Positions 19,323 through 27,732 of a stretch of DNA of 64,000 nt are shown piece by piece (position 1 is the stretch's first letter; every line of letters begins with the position of its first letter). The DNA comes from JAGQPD01 sp020426865 (GTDB lineage: Bacteria; Planctomycetota; Planctomycetia; Pirellulales; Pirellulaceae). The notes below the pieces were generated by a model. That model searched no databases, had not been told where the DNA came from, and saw nothing but the letters and a program-made list of their open reading frames with translations. The DNA is taken from positions 806,001-870,000 of the forward strand of contig JAWKTN010000004.1 of assembly GCA_041399065.1 (NCBI GenBank). The letters are read 5' to 3'. Both the position numbers and the translations under genes were made by a program.

Positions 19323-19454
19323 CTAATGCTTTGTGACGGCCAAGAATTAGAGTATCGTCATTGGCTGCCTCTCCCGGACCCTCACCATGGTGAGGGTCCG
19401 GGAGAGGCGGCTCGGTACGGCGTATCCTAATTCTTAGCTGTCACAAAGCACTAG
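19323..19454. repeat. 132-bp nested palindrome (MITE-like or REP-like element)
   Basis: Outer imperfect arms at 19323-19350 and 19428-19454 share TGCTTTGTGAC / GTCACAAAGCA and AAGAATTAG / CTAATTCTT. Nested inside is a perfect 42-bp palindrome, 19367-19408, centred on CACCATGGTG. No frame crosses it. The structure fits a non-autonomous mobile palindrome or a strong bidirectional transcription stop for the GH16 upstream flank. Genome-wide copy number would decide. Confidence 0.7.
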
Positions 19455-19500
19455 TTTCCCATGAGGCGGCTGCAAATCAAGAGCCGGTTAAGTAGGACGA

Positions 19501-19521
19501 ATACCTCGAAGTTCGAGGTAT
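19501..19521. repeat. Short palindrome ATACCTCGA-N3-TCGAGGTAT (copy 1)
   Basis: Perfect 9-bp arms with a 3-base spacer. The same arms occur again at 49257-49277. It lies about 50 bases from the large palindrome and ahead of the YcxB-like gene. It could be an operator-like site or a dispersed repeat. Confidence 0.5.
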
Positions 19522-19702
19522 CGAGCTGAGGCCAGCATTCCGATCTGGGCCAAACTGAACCGTATCGTCGCGATGCTGATCGGACTGGCGTTTCGGTCGG
19601 ACCGTGCTTCCGATTCGCCGACGTGCTATGATTGGTCTTTCACGGATGATGAGCACGAGCACCGCTGCGCTGGGCGCCGCTCCCAATGATGAGATGTGTG
19701 AC

Positions 19703-20332
19703 ATGTCGGGCGACCTCGAAAATGACACAAAGTTCAGCGACGAAAATCCGTATGCTTCGCCAGCCCACTACGATCCGCCGAGTGCATCGCCTGGCAGAAC
19801 GCTCGAAAACGATGGCCTCGCTACGGCGAGGATTGCCTACACAGGCGACTATCTCATTGAAGCACTCATCCGATATCGAGCGCAGCGAAACGGGCGAATC
19901 GCGTGGATCGTTCTTCGCACAATTGCGATTCTCAGCTTCGCGTGTTTCACCGTGCTTGCTATTTCGCAGCGCCACTATCTTTTCGGCGTCTTCTTGGCGG
20001 CATTCACTGTGCTACTGATAGTGGGCCAACGAATCGACAATTGGCGCATTAAACGAGCACTTGCGTCATCGCCTCACCTCAACGAAGAACTTACGCTGCA
20101 CCTATCCGATACCGACTTTCATGTTTGGTCGGCGATGCAGGACACGCGACTAAGTTGGTCTTTGTTTTCGAGGGCCGTCTATTTCGACGACGGAGTTTTG
20201 ATCTTGCAGGGCCCCAATCTGTTTCACTGGATTCCCTGGTCCGCACTCCTTGCCGGCACCCAGCCCAATAGAATCGAATCGCTTCTACAAACAAGGATCT
20301 CGCAACACGATGACCGGCGAACAAATCGGTGA
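19703..20332 (+). CDS. YcxB-like membrane protein
   Basis: 209 residues from the ATG at 19703 (ATGs at 19694 and 19604 are alternatives). The N-terminus has the DENPYASPAHYDPPS motif common in planctomycete membrane proteins. It is followed by two adjacent transmembrane helices (WIVLRTIAILSFACFTVLAI and LFGVFLAAFTVLLIVG). After these comes a soluble beta domain (LTLHLSDTDFHVWSAM, LSWSLFSRAVYFDDGVLIL, FHWIPWSAL) that matches the YcxB C-terminal domain. Function of the family is unknown. A second YcxB-like protein lies at 31328, so the accessory region holds two. Confidence 0.7.
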   Translation: MSGDLENDTKFSDENPYASPAHYDPPSASPGRTLENDGLATARIAYTGDYLIEALIRYRAQRNGRIAWIVLRTIAILSFACFTVLAISQRHYLFGVFLAAFTVLLIVGQRIDNWRIKRALASSPHLNEELTLHLSDTDFHVWSAMQDTRLSWSLFSRAVYFDDGVLILQGPNLFHWIPWSALLAGTQPNRIESLLQTRISQHDDRRTNR

Positions 20333-20716
20333 ATGGAACGACCGTTGACTCGGCAAGTCGACTTCCACGACAGTGAACGTGCCATCGCGTGTGACGGAAT
20401 GGCGACGCTAATCGGCATGCAACCAGTCCGACCCTGGCATCGTGGCGAGCGTGCAGGGTGCCACGATTGTCCCGTTCCCCAATGACCGAGCGCGATTCTG
20501 CGGCAAAAGTGATATTGGAGCATATCGAGGGAAACGAAAAAGTGGGAGTTCCTCAATTGCATGCAGTCAAATCGCGAACCGGAGTTCGCAGGAGGAATTC
20601 CCATGGACGGAATTGTCCCGAAGATGTGATTGTGGGCTCGAAAATCGTGCAGTAAATGCAGTAAATTGGCCCAGAAGTAGGCGACATTCTGAAATCAGGG
20701 TTTTTGGGGTTGACAA

Positions 20717-20770
20717 GGTTGACTGTTACGTCTACTCACTTGAAGCGGGTGGTAGACGTAACAGTCAACC
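20717..20770. repeat. Perfect 19-bp inverted repeat with 16-base loop
   Basis: Arms GGTTGACTGTTACGTCTAC (20717-20735) and its exact complement (20752-20770). No T-run follows on either strand, so it is not a standard intrinsic terminator. It may be a recombination or regulatory site. Confidence 0.6.
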
Positions 20771-20847
20771 CCATTGGCTAAACTAAAATCTCCGTCTCGG
20801 CCCGCGTGTCGTCAATTTGATGGCGCGTCCAAGTGTTGACGCTAATC

Positions 20848-20889
20848 TTTGGCGATGGTATCACTGATGCCAGTGATACCATCGCCAAA
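20848..20889. repeat. Perfect 19-bp inverted repeat with 4-base loop
   Basis: Arms TTTGGCGATGGTATCACTG (20848-20866) and its exact complement (20871-20889), loop ATGC. It would form a very stable hairpin. No T-run follows. It lies ~150 bases before the HEPN-associated gene pair. Confidence 0.6.
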
Positions 20890-21036
20890 AGGCTAGCACG
20901 CAAACTGTCTTGCACGGCGAATCTGGCGAATCTCTCGGCGTTCAACCGACAACATTTGAAGTGTATCGCAGTCGACCTTATAGTTAAGTTTGGCACATTC
21001 AGAATTGGCTACATTGGTTTGGTAGGGTAGGGTCAT

Positions 21037-21501
21037 ATGTCCACTGCTATTTCTTCAAACACACTCACGATCAGGTGTGGTGACGATCGCAAAGTGCTGA
21101 TTGAGGGGGCCGATGGTGATCGGTTCATCACAGCCGCGACCGACATTGTCAATGCCTGCCGAATCTGTGAACAGGCTCAAGTACTGACATTCAAAGAGAA
21201 CTTTGAGAAGCTTCTCCTGCAGTTTTATGGATGGCTAAGTAAGCATAAAGGCAAAGTCGAGAGGTGTGTCGTTACCACCCGCGATGCAGGCTTACTGTTC
21301 ATTGTTTGTACGGTGTCGGACGAATTGGACGTCGAACTCCAAGATTCTCTTACAGATTTTGACATCGAATTTGCCGAGTCAGGGCTGCTCGAAAAACCAA
21401 TGGTAAGTTTTCTCGCCATACCGGATTCGTCGGACCGTGCGATTAGTGGGTTCACTAGCCCACATGTTTTGATCGAGTATGCCCTTGGACTTGAGACGTA
21501 A
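21037..21501 (+). CDS. Hypothetical protein paired with the HEPN-like gene
   Basis: 154 residues, not recognised. It is soluble, mixed alpha/beta and acidic, with no signal peptide. Notable stretches are FKENFEKLLLQFYGWLSKHK and DAGLLFIVCTVSDELDVELQ. The stop is 12 bases before the ATG of the HEPN-like gene on the same strand, so the two were probably one transcript. A partner or regulator of the HEPN protein is the natural guess, by position only. Confidence 0.6.
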   Translation: MSTAISSNTLTIRCGDDRKVLIEGADGDRFITAATDIVNACRICEQAQVLTFKENFEKLLLQFYGWLSKHKGKVERCVVTTRDAGLLFIVCTVSDELDVELQDSLTDFDIEFAESGLLEKPMVSFLAIPDSSDRAISGFTSPHVLIEYALGLET

Positions 21502-21780
21502 GCACGTCACGCGATGGCAGACTATAAATCACACAAGGCAATGGCCGACCAGTGTAGTAAGACACTGCAATACCTTCTAAAGGAAAAGGAAGAACATCCT
21601 GAGTGGATTTGCGTGGTTGCGTTCTATCGCGCATTGCACCTTGTAGAGGTGCTATTCACACACGACAACAAATCACACGGCAACAATCACGAGAGCCGTG
21701 AGAAATTGTTGAAGCACACCAAACGATACCAACAAGTATATAAGCACTATCGCCCGCTCTGGGACATTTCGACCGTAGCT

Positions 21781-23588
21781 AGTGTCTGTCCGGAAATTGT
21801 TTTGAGGCGGAAAACTGTGGTGTTTTTTGGAAAAAACCTCCTCGAAGACCGAACCTTTTTGGAGTTCGCGCGTTGAATAGGTAGTGAAAAACCGTTTCAA
21901 CGTTAAAATCTTCGAGGAGTGTTCGCATGCGACAGCATTACGATACCCAACGCCGCTTTGATTGTACACCCATTGGTCAACTGATGCTCAACGACGGTTG
22001 TCGTGACGAAATGATCCCGGTGTTGGCGGGACTCCAGCACGTCTATGTGTGCAGTGAACTCCGGCGGAAAGTCGTACGGCTCATCGCCCAGGATATCAAC
22101 GACGAAACTCGGCGCGACGTGGGCCGGCCGGGTCTGGACGACTGGCAAATTGTTGTGTTGTCGGCGGTTCGCTTGGGATGCAATTACGACTATGACAAGC
22201 TTCAGGATCAAGCGGAAAACCACCGAGCTTTGCGCACGATCCTCGGGATCGGTGATTGGGACGACGGCCCGAGCTTCGGTGCGAGACGGATTCGCGATAC
22301 ACTCTGTCAACTAAAGCCTTCCACGCTGGAAGCCATCAATCACGTGATCGTCAGTCACGGCCAAGAGCTTCACGGCACGGCCGTCGAAAGTGTCCGCGCG
22401 GACTCATTCGTCGTTGAAACAGATATCCACTACCCCACCGAAAGCGCGTTGATCGGTGATGGAATGCGGAAGGTTATTCCTCTCTGTATCAAATTAGCCA
22501 GCGCGATTGGAGAATCCGGTTGGCGGCAAGGCAAGCACTTGCAGAAGCGAATCAAAGTACACGTCCGAACCATCGCCAAAATCAGCGCGAGCAAGAGCCC
22601 GAACGTCAAGAAAGGTCTAACACCCGCTTACGGTCGTCTCCTTGACCGTGCAAGGATGATTCTTGATCGTGCAAAACAGCTGCAAAAACAGGCTGAAACC
22701 GATGGCTGCTCTCTTGAAACGCAGATGCTTGGCGAGCAGCTAAAGCATTGGATTGAACTGACCGAACAGGTTTGCGATACCGCATACCGTCGCGTCATCC
22801 TGCAGGAGAAAGTTCCCAACAACGAAAAGCTGTTCAGCTTGTTTGAAGCCCACACGCAACTCTACCGGCGTGGCAAGGCGGGCACTCCGAACCAATTTGG
22901 ACGGCAGGTACTCGTGTTTGAAGATGGTGCAGGTTTCATCAGTCACTACCACCTGATGGACCGTGAACTGGGTGACGCGGATGTCATCGTCGAACACGCT
23001 CGCCTAGCCCAAACAAAACATCAAGGATGGATCCAAACGGCTTCCTTTGATCGTGGTTTTTACTCCGAGGAAAACGAGCGACAGCTGGCCGCCATTATTG
23101 ACGAGCCTTGTCTGCCACCGCGTCATCCAAAGCAGTATGCCGAGCGTCTCAAGGCGGCCACCGTCGAGTTCCGCAACGCACGCCAAAGCCATCCTGGGAT
23201 TGAATCTGCCATTGGGGCTTTGCAATCCGGAAACGGATTGAAACGTTGCCGGGACCACAGTGAAATCGGTTTTGAGCGTTACCTGGGCCTGGCCATACTC
23301 GGACGAAATGTCCATGTCCTTGGCAAGCTGCTGATCGCGCGCCGCGCTGAGCAGTCAGCTGCCGCACTCAGCAAACGAAAAGCGGCTTGATCCAAACGAG
23401 CAAATCCAACACTCAACGCAGAACCACGACGATCGCGGTGCGCAATCGCCTACTCAAAACCGTGCTTTCGCGACAAAAACTCGCCTTAACAGCACGGAGA
23501 TCCGCTGCTATCGAACGAATCTTCGTGCGACACAAACTACCTAAATTCACGCTGACGAAAGCCTGGAACCAATTTCCGGACAGACACT
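21781..23588 (+). mobile_element. ISNCY-like insertion sequence, 1808 bp, 19-bp terminal inverted repeats
   Basis: Left end AGTGTCTGTCCGGAAATTG and the exact complement at the right end (23570-23588) form 19-bp perfect inverted repeats. The flanks AGCT at 21777-21780 and 23589-23592 look like a 4-bp target duplication. The target TAGCTA is itself palindromic, so 2-, 4- or 6-bp duplications are all consistent. The element carries one transposase gene and disrupts the HEPN-like gene. Confidence 0.88.
21927..23390 (+). CDS. IS transposase, DDE type (ISNCY-like)
   Basis: 487 residues, start preceded by GAGGAG. The N-terminal part (RPGLDDWQIVVLSAVRLGCN, YDYDKLQDQAENHRALR) is the DUF772-like helical domain of this transposase group. 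The catalytic core begins at RADSFVVETDIHYPTES (first D), with a further acidic position at ASFDRGFYSEEN and a final E in the IESAIGALQSGNGL helix. The frame is intact, so the element may still be mobile. Catalyses cut-and-paste movement of the element between its inverted repeats. Family label beyond 'DDE, ISNCY-like' is uncertain. Confidence 0.85.
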   Translation: MRQHYDTQRRFDCTPIGQLMLNDGCRDEMIPVLAGLQHVYVCSELRRKVVRLIAQDINDETRRDVGRPGLDDWQIVVLSAVRLGCNYDYDKLQDQAENHRALRTILGIGDWDDGPSFGARRIRDTLCQLKPSTLEAINHVIVSHGQELHGTAVESVRADSFVVETDIHYPTESALIGDGMRKVIPLCIKLASAIGESGWRQGKHLQKRIKVHVRTIAKISASKSPNVKKGLTPAYGRLLDRARMILDRAKQLQKQAETDGCSLETQMLGEQLKHWIELTEQVCDTAYRRVILQEKVPNNEKLFSLFEAHTQLYRRGKAGTPNQFGRQVLVFEDGAGFISHYHLMDRELGDADVIVEHARLAQTKHQGWIQTASFDRGFYSEENERQLAAIIDEPCLPPRHPKQYAERLKAATVEFRNARQSHPGIESAIGALQSGNGLKRCRDHSEIGFERYLGLAILGRNVHVLGKLLIARRAEQSAAALSKRKAA

Positions 23589-24003
23589 AGCTAGGTATCT
23601 TACGTCAAATAAGCCGTTTTCGACTTACATGCCTACAAGACAGATCGAAAACCATGTGATAAAACATCTGTTACATCAGGTCGAAAAATCCGTGGAGACA
23701 CTTACTGGGACTAGGTTCACTTAGCCCCTTGGGCTCTCGACGCGTACATGGTGTGGCGACTGCTGGGTGCCCCGATGGGGGAGTTGGCTGTTACATAGTG
23801 TACAAACGCTACGTTCCCACTCGACATTTGACCCACCCGGCGTTGGCGTGACATTGTTGTGTCTCTTCTGTGGCGATACAGCCGCCGTGATCCGCCTGGA
23901 AATAATGGAAAAGTGCGAGGAAAACAGCCGACAGACGCAGCCGTGTCATGCATGATTAAGGTGAGTCGCTAATCTTCTCTCACTCATCTCGGAGACACTC
24001 GCA

Positions 24004-24270
24004 ATGCAATTTCATACTTTCATGCTGCAGTATGCGGAACAAACAGGCAAGCTCATCGGCTATCGTGGAGGCGACAGTGAGACAGAGTTCATCGTCTGGT
24101 TCACCCTCGCACAACAATGGTCTGACGATCTCGACATGGTCGAGGCGACGGGGCGGCTGATCAACATCGTTCGACAATTCACACCGCTGATAAATGTGGT
24201 CTGCGAAGCTTATCCTGAGCTGGATTGGGGCGCGAAAGAGGCGATCTTCCGTGAGCTTGTCGCTGCTTAG
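24004..24270 (+). CDS. Small hypothetical protein
   Basis: 88 residues, not recognised. Predicted soluble and mostly helical, with an acidic C-terminal half (LDWGAKEAIFRELVAA) and no signal peptide. The start has GGAG about 13 bases upstream. It is convergent with the serine recombinase, and a strong hairpin separates the two. It may be cargo of the mobile segment. Confidence 0.5.
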   Translation: MQFHTFMLQYAEQTGKLIGYRGGDSETEFIVWFTLAQQWSDDLDMVEATGRLINIVRQFTPLINVVCEAYPELDWGAKEAIFRELVAA

Positions 24271-24287
24271 GAGAGTGACTGAGGTGA

Positions 24288-24337
24288 GAGGTGCTTGATC
24301 CGAGGTGCCACGTCCGGCACGTAGGATCAAGCACCTC
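24288..24337. terminator. Nested hairpin between convergent genes (terminator-like)
   Basis: Outer perfect 14-bp arms GAGGTGCTTGATCC / GGATCAAGCACCTC, with an inner 5-bp stem (GTGCC/GGCAC). It lies 18 bases after the small gene and 21 before the end of the recombinase gene, so it could stop transcription from both sides. There is no T-run, so the terminator call is tentative. Confidence 0.5.
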
Positions 24338-24358
24338 GCACCGAATGACACGTCTACA

Positions 24359-24940
24359 CTATGACGCCAAGATGTCGTATATCGTCGGCCGACTCAGCCC
24401 AGTCGCTCTGGCCATGGCCGACTTCGTTGCTCCGTCTGCGTGCATCCGCTGGACGGTGTCGATCTGCTCCGATGTGACCTTGTTGCGGACGCCACGTTTG
24501 CGTCCGCCCCATGTCTTGCCTGCTTTTCTGGCTCGATCTTGACCTGCCTTGACACGTTCAGCCCGCACTTCCGTCTCAAACTCAGCGACAGATGCCAGCA
24601 TGTTGGCCAACAGACGGCCCGCAGGCGTCCGCAGAGTGAGGCCATCTCGCAGGCTGACCAAATCTACCTTGCGAGCCCTGAGGTCGTCGAATAGGGCTGT
24701 CAGGCCCTTGGCAGTGCGTCCTAGGCGGTCGAGGCGCCACACGACCACCTTGGTAATGCGCCCAGCGTGGATGTCGGCTTCCAGCCGGTTCCACTCAGGA
24801 CGATCCATCGTCTTACCGGTGAAGCTGTCGCGGTACCACTGGACGTCGTTGTGAGACTCAGCCCACTTGCGTAGCTCGATCTCCTGCGACTCAGTGGTCT
24901 GTTGCTTGGTTGATACGCGACAGTAGATGGCGATTGGCAT
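24359..24940 (-). CDS. Serine recombinase / resolvase
   Basis: 193 residues from the ATG at 24938-24940. The N-terminal resolvase domain opens with MPIAIYCRVSTKQQ, holding the catalytic serine in YCRVS. It continues with VVVWRLDRLGRTAKGL (conserved arginines) and PAGRLLANMLASVAEFE. The C-terminal DNA-binding helix-turn-helix is DGATKSAMARATGLSRPTIY. Size matches Tn3-type resolvases and small invertases rather than large integrases. No transposase lies beside it. It is divergent from the GC-rich orphan gene at 25192, 251 bases away. Confidence 0.88.
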   Translation of the reverse strand: MPIAIYCRVSTKQQTTESQEIELRKWAESHNDVQWYRDSFTGKTMDRPEWNRLEADIHAGRITKVVVWRLDRLGRTAKGLTALFDDLRARKVDLVSLRDGLTLRTPAGRLLANMLASVAEFETEVRAERVKAGQDRARKAGKTWGGRKRGVRNKVTSEQIDTVQRMHADGATKSAMARATGLSRPTIYDILAS

Positions 24941-25191
24941 GGTTGTGTGTCTCCCTACGCAAGGATGCCACATGACCGTCGCTTGTCAAATCTGAATTAT
25001 AAAATTCGCCTACACCGAAATGGGGTGCCGGACACGTGGTATTCCCCGACGTTTTCGGGTGTCGATTTTCGGATATTGAAACTTTACACGCGGGGCATCG
25101 GTCACCCCCCCGGCGCACGGCTGCCGTGGCATCGTCGACGGTCGTGGCGGGGGTGGCCGGTGCCCGGTGGATCATTCGGAGGGACAGAGAG

Positions 25192-25662
25192 ATGAGTCGA
25201 AAGGGACAAACGCCGCGTACCAGCGTGCTGGTCTATCGGCACATGCCGAGTGGGTCGCATCTGATACTCGCCTCAGCGGACGTGGAGGGGGCCTGTGAGC
25301 GTCTCAGACGGCTCGACCCGCTGTGGCGGACGTGGTGGGGCGAGATGCGCGAGGAGGCCTGCCTGAGGGGCCTAGGACGGTCTCAGGCCCTGTCGGTGGC
25401 GGGGTGGCTCCAGAGGTCGCTGGACCGGGTGGTGTGGCCATCACTGCGGTGGGGGCTGCGGCTGGTCGGACCCGACGGGGTGGAGCTGTCTCGACACGAC
25501 GGGTGGGCGAGCGCGGCTCGGGCGGTTGGGCGGGACCGTCGACAGCCATGGGTGGCGATGGTGGGTGGGGTGTCGATTGTACCGGGGGTGTGGGTTGTGG
25601 CAGGGTACGATGGTAACGATTGTGCGGGGGTCGACGCGGTACGGACGGAGCCTGTGATCTAA
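25192..25662 (+). CDS. GC-rich orphan protein next to the recombinase
   Basis: 156 residues, not recognised. The ATG follows GGAGGGACAGAGAG. It is rich in Trp, Arg, Gly and Val (LWRTWWGEMREEACLRGLG, VVWPSLRWGLRLVGPDGVE, PWVAMVGGVSIVPGVW) and has no clear membrane helix or signal peptide. By eye the base composition is well above its neighbours, with long G-rich runs, which suggests transfer from a GC-rich host. The recombinase is the only nearby gene with which it could travel. Confidence 0.55.
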   Translation: MSRKGQTPRTSVLVYRHMPSGSHLILASADVEGACERLRRLDPLWRTWWGEMREEACLRGLGRSQALSVAGWLQRSLDRVVWPSLRWGLRLVGPDGVELSRHDGWASAARAVGRDRRQPWVAMVGGVSIVPGVWVVAGYDGNDCAGVDAVRTEPVI

Positions 25663-25757
25663 CCGCGCGTGCGTGCGCGGGCTTCGATCAAACGCGTTCA
25701 AACGCCAAGGGGCGCATTCGTGACACCTGGCCACGCAAGCAACGCGACACCTCAGCG

Positions 25758-26322
25758 TCACTGCTGGCCCAGCCTAATAGGTTCGACTCGTGTGACTTCG
25801 TGCATGAAAATATGTTGCGGCTTGTTATTCGGACCAGTCGTTACGATGATGGCTTGCCCTGATTGAGAGACGTCAATTCTCATAAATTGCATCGAAGTTT
25901 GGAAACCGCCTCTGTCGTTGTAGATGTGGCAGGGACCACTTTGTATTAGATCAAGGATCGGGCTGTTCAAAATTGGAAAGAAGGGGCGCCGGCTGATCGA
26001 CCTTACGAAATAAGAATTGGACGTCATTACGACTATGGTCGCTGACGTGAAATTGCAATAAACCCAACGTTGCAGCGCGATCGATAGAAACGCTGGGAGG
26101 GTTCACTAGGTCCATCGTTGGCGGCAGGTCGTAAGGAATACTCCACTGAAGGTCCCAATCAGTTGCACGATACAGGCCAACTTCACCATTGTCGTCCAGT
26201 GACGACGTAGTCCCGAATAGCGTCAATTCGAATTCCTCACCCTTGTCACCAACCATGTGCCACCGGTAGTCCTCACCCACGGCAGTCGACGCTAGACATA
26301 GCAGAATCATTAGCGGACGCAT
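25758..26322 (-). pseudogene. Third tandem copy of a PEP-CTERM family gene, frameshifted and lacking the anchor
   Basis: It starts like its two upstream paralogues (MRPLMILLCLASTAVGEDYR, then WHMVGDKGEEFELTLFG). It diverges after ~70 residues and stops at 25951 after NFEQPDP. The continuing homology lies in another frame at 25758-26027, where FQTSMQFMRIDVSQSGQAII parallels the paralogues' SSRFYEIDVRN. A single indel near 25960-26010 explains this. No VPEP motif or C-terminal helix follows, so even if the frame were restored the product would not be surface-anchored. It starts 13 bases inside the end of the previous copy. Confidence 0.65.
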
Positions 26323-26873
26323 GGATGTCTTTCCTTGTCGCGATTGCGTGGATGTCGGCGACTGAGCAGCGAAAGACCGGCGAAAGCAAGGAGCGAAAGC
26401 GTGGAAGGTTCTGGTATAGGTATGCTAGAAACAGAAACGATTTTTCCGTCGTAGCCAAAGGTGTTTCTTACATCAATTTCATAGAACCGAGAGCTAAACG
26501 CCTGATCGTTGCCCCAGTCGTCGATGTAGGCCGTGTACCCAGGATTGGCGTTGCCGCGAAATGTAAAGAGCAAATCGGGCCGCTCTTCCACGACCAGGGA
26601 AAAGCGATTGCCGCCGCCGGCCGGTGAGACGAAAGCGTCGAATTGCGGTACAACCTGATATGGTGGCCCGTGCACGGGATCGAACGGTAGGTTGAATTGT
26701 AGGTCAAAGCCGGTGACAGCATATCCAGTGGAACCGTCGTTTTCGCTAATATGTGGAACGGCGCCTAGAATCGTCATGATAAACTCTTCACCATTTTCAC
26801 CCAACATTCGCCACCGGTAGTCCTCACCCACGGCAGTCGACGCTAGACATAGCAGTATTAGTAGCGGACGCAT
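26310..26873 (-). CDS. PEP-CTERM protein, tandem copy 2
   Basis: 187 residues from the ATG at 26871-26873. Signal peptide 1-16 (ILLCLASTAVG-ED). The body shares with copy 1 the elements EDYRWRMLGENGEEFIMTIL, SLVEERPDLLFTFRGNANPG and DWGNDQAFSSRFYEIDV. It ends with an IPEPSTLSLLAFAGLSLLSR sorting signal and basic tail. The start overlaps the end of copy 1 by 16 bases, and its own end overlaps copy 3 by 13. This repeated overlap is the mark of tandem duplication including the junction. Function unknown; probably a small exported surface protein. Confidence 0.75.
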   Translation of the reverse strand: MRPLLILLCLASTAVGEDYRWRMLGENGEEFIMTILGAVPHISENDGSTGYAVTGFDLQFNLPFDPVHGPPYQVVPQFDAFVSPAGGGNRFSLVVEERPDLLFTFRGNANPGYTAYIDDWGNDQAFSSRFYEIDVRNTFGYDGKIVSVSSIPIPEPSTLSLLAFAGLSLLSRRHPRNRDKERHPCVR

Positions 26874-27418
26874 GATTGTCTTTCCTTGTCGCGATTGCGT
26901 GGACGTCGGAGACACAGGAGGCCGCCAAGGGCGGCATACGTAAAGGCGGTGGGTTCTGGTACGGGGATGCGAGAAACGGACACGATCTTTCCGCTGTAGA
27001 AAGGACCATCGTTGACCTCTATGCGATAGCTTCGCGAACTAAAAGCTTGGTCATTGCCCCAGTTGTCGATGCTAGTCGTGTACCCTGGGTTGGTGCTGCC
27101 CGCGAAAGAAAAACCTAAATCAGGCCGTTCTTCCACGACCATGAAAATCCCCATTCCGGTTCGCGGGAAGTCGATGTTGGCGTCAAACACCGGTACGACC
27201 GGATACGGCGTTCCTTGGGTAGGAACAGACGGCAGCGAGAATTGAAGATCGTATCCCGTGACAAGATGGCCAATGGTGTCGTCCGATTGAACAACAGGAA
27301 CGGCGCCTAGAATCGTCATGATAAATTCTTCACCGTTTTCACCCAACATTTTCCATCGATAGTCTTCCTGGGCGACAGCACTCGCCGTGACACTCAGTAC
27401 GATTAATAGCGTTCGCAT
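26858..27418 (-). CDS. PEP-CTERM protein, tandem copy 1
   Basis: 186 residues from the ATG at 27416-27418. An upstream start at 27541 would put 41 residues before the signal peptide and is unlikely. Signal peptide 1-17 (IVLSVTASAVA-QE), then EDYRWKMLGENGEEFIMTIL as in copy 2. The conserved middle is VEERPDLGFSFAGSTNPG and the sorting signal is VPEPTAFTYAALGGLLCL followed by RRPRNRDK. It is first of three same-strand paralogues. A compact beta-domain is likely, and no enzyme motif is seen. Confidence 0.75.
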   Translation of the reverse strand: MRTLLIVLSVTASAVAQEDYRWKMLGENGEEFIMTILGAVPVVQSDDTIGHLVTGYDLQFSLPSVPTQGTPYPVVPVFDANIDFPRTGMGIFMVVEERPDLGFSFAGSTNPGYTTSIDNWGNDQAFSSRSYRIEVNDGPFYSGKIVSVSRIPVPEPTAFTYAALGGLLCLRRPRNRDKERQSCVRY

Positions 27419-27732
27419 TGGCTTCCCCTGGCTGTAGACGCCGATCTCATCCGTTTCCGCCCAGTGTACCGTCGCCGCCCGCCAGGGACAAGCAAATGGC
27501 GTCAGTTTCGCTGTGAACGCGTAGGAGCCCCGTAGACGCACGCAGACGCAAGGCGGCCCATTGGTCGGCTTAGCACCTGAACGTGCGTTAGGAGCGATCC
27601 TGGAGGACCGTTTTCACTGGATGGCATTCGTAGCGGCCGCCCGGTGGGGCCGAACAGGTGCCGTACCTTCACCTGTCTCCTTTCTTGCCGTGGCGATCTT
27701 TGCTTATCCTTGTTTTTCCTGGATTGAGATTT

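Larger units (their letters stand above)
20333..21036. other. Long intergenic stretch with two perfect hairpins
   Basis: About 700 bases with no convincing gene. It contains two perfect inverted repeats, listed separately at 20717 and 20848. A well-formed Shine-Dalgarno sequence (AGGAGG) near 20590 leads only into an 8-codon frame. Confidence 0.5.
21514..23724 (+). pseudogene. HEPN-like domain protein interrupted by an IS element
   Basis: The 5' part (21514-21780) encodes MADYKSHKAMADQCSK..., with the helical pattern and motif VVAFYRALHLVEVLF typical of small HEPN-like proteins. It runs to LWDISTVA, where the IS begins. Joining across the IS and keeping one copy of the duplicated AGCT restores an open frame: ...STVA-RYLTSNKPFSTYMPTRQI..., ending in EKSVETLTGTRFT and a TAG at 23722-23724. 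STVARYL fits the usual end of this family's helical core, so the insertion is recent and clean. HEPN proteins are often RNases of toxin-antitoxin or defence systems; no R-x4-6-H motif is obvious here, so activity is uncertain. Confidence 0.78.

Noticed and set aside
23387..23590. 67-residue basic frame at the right end of the IS
   Set aside because: It runs into the terminal inverted repeat, has no family match and no ribosome site.
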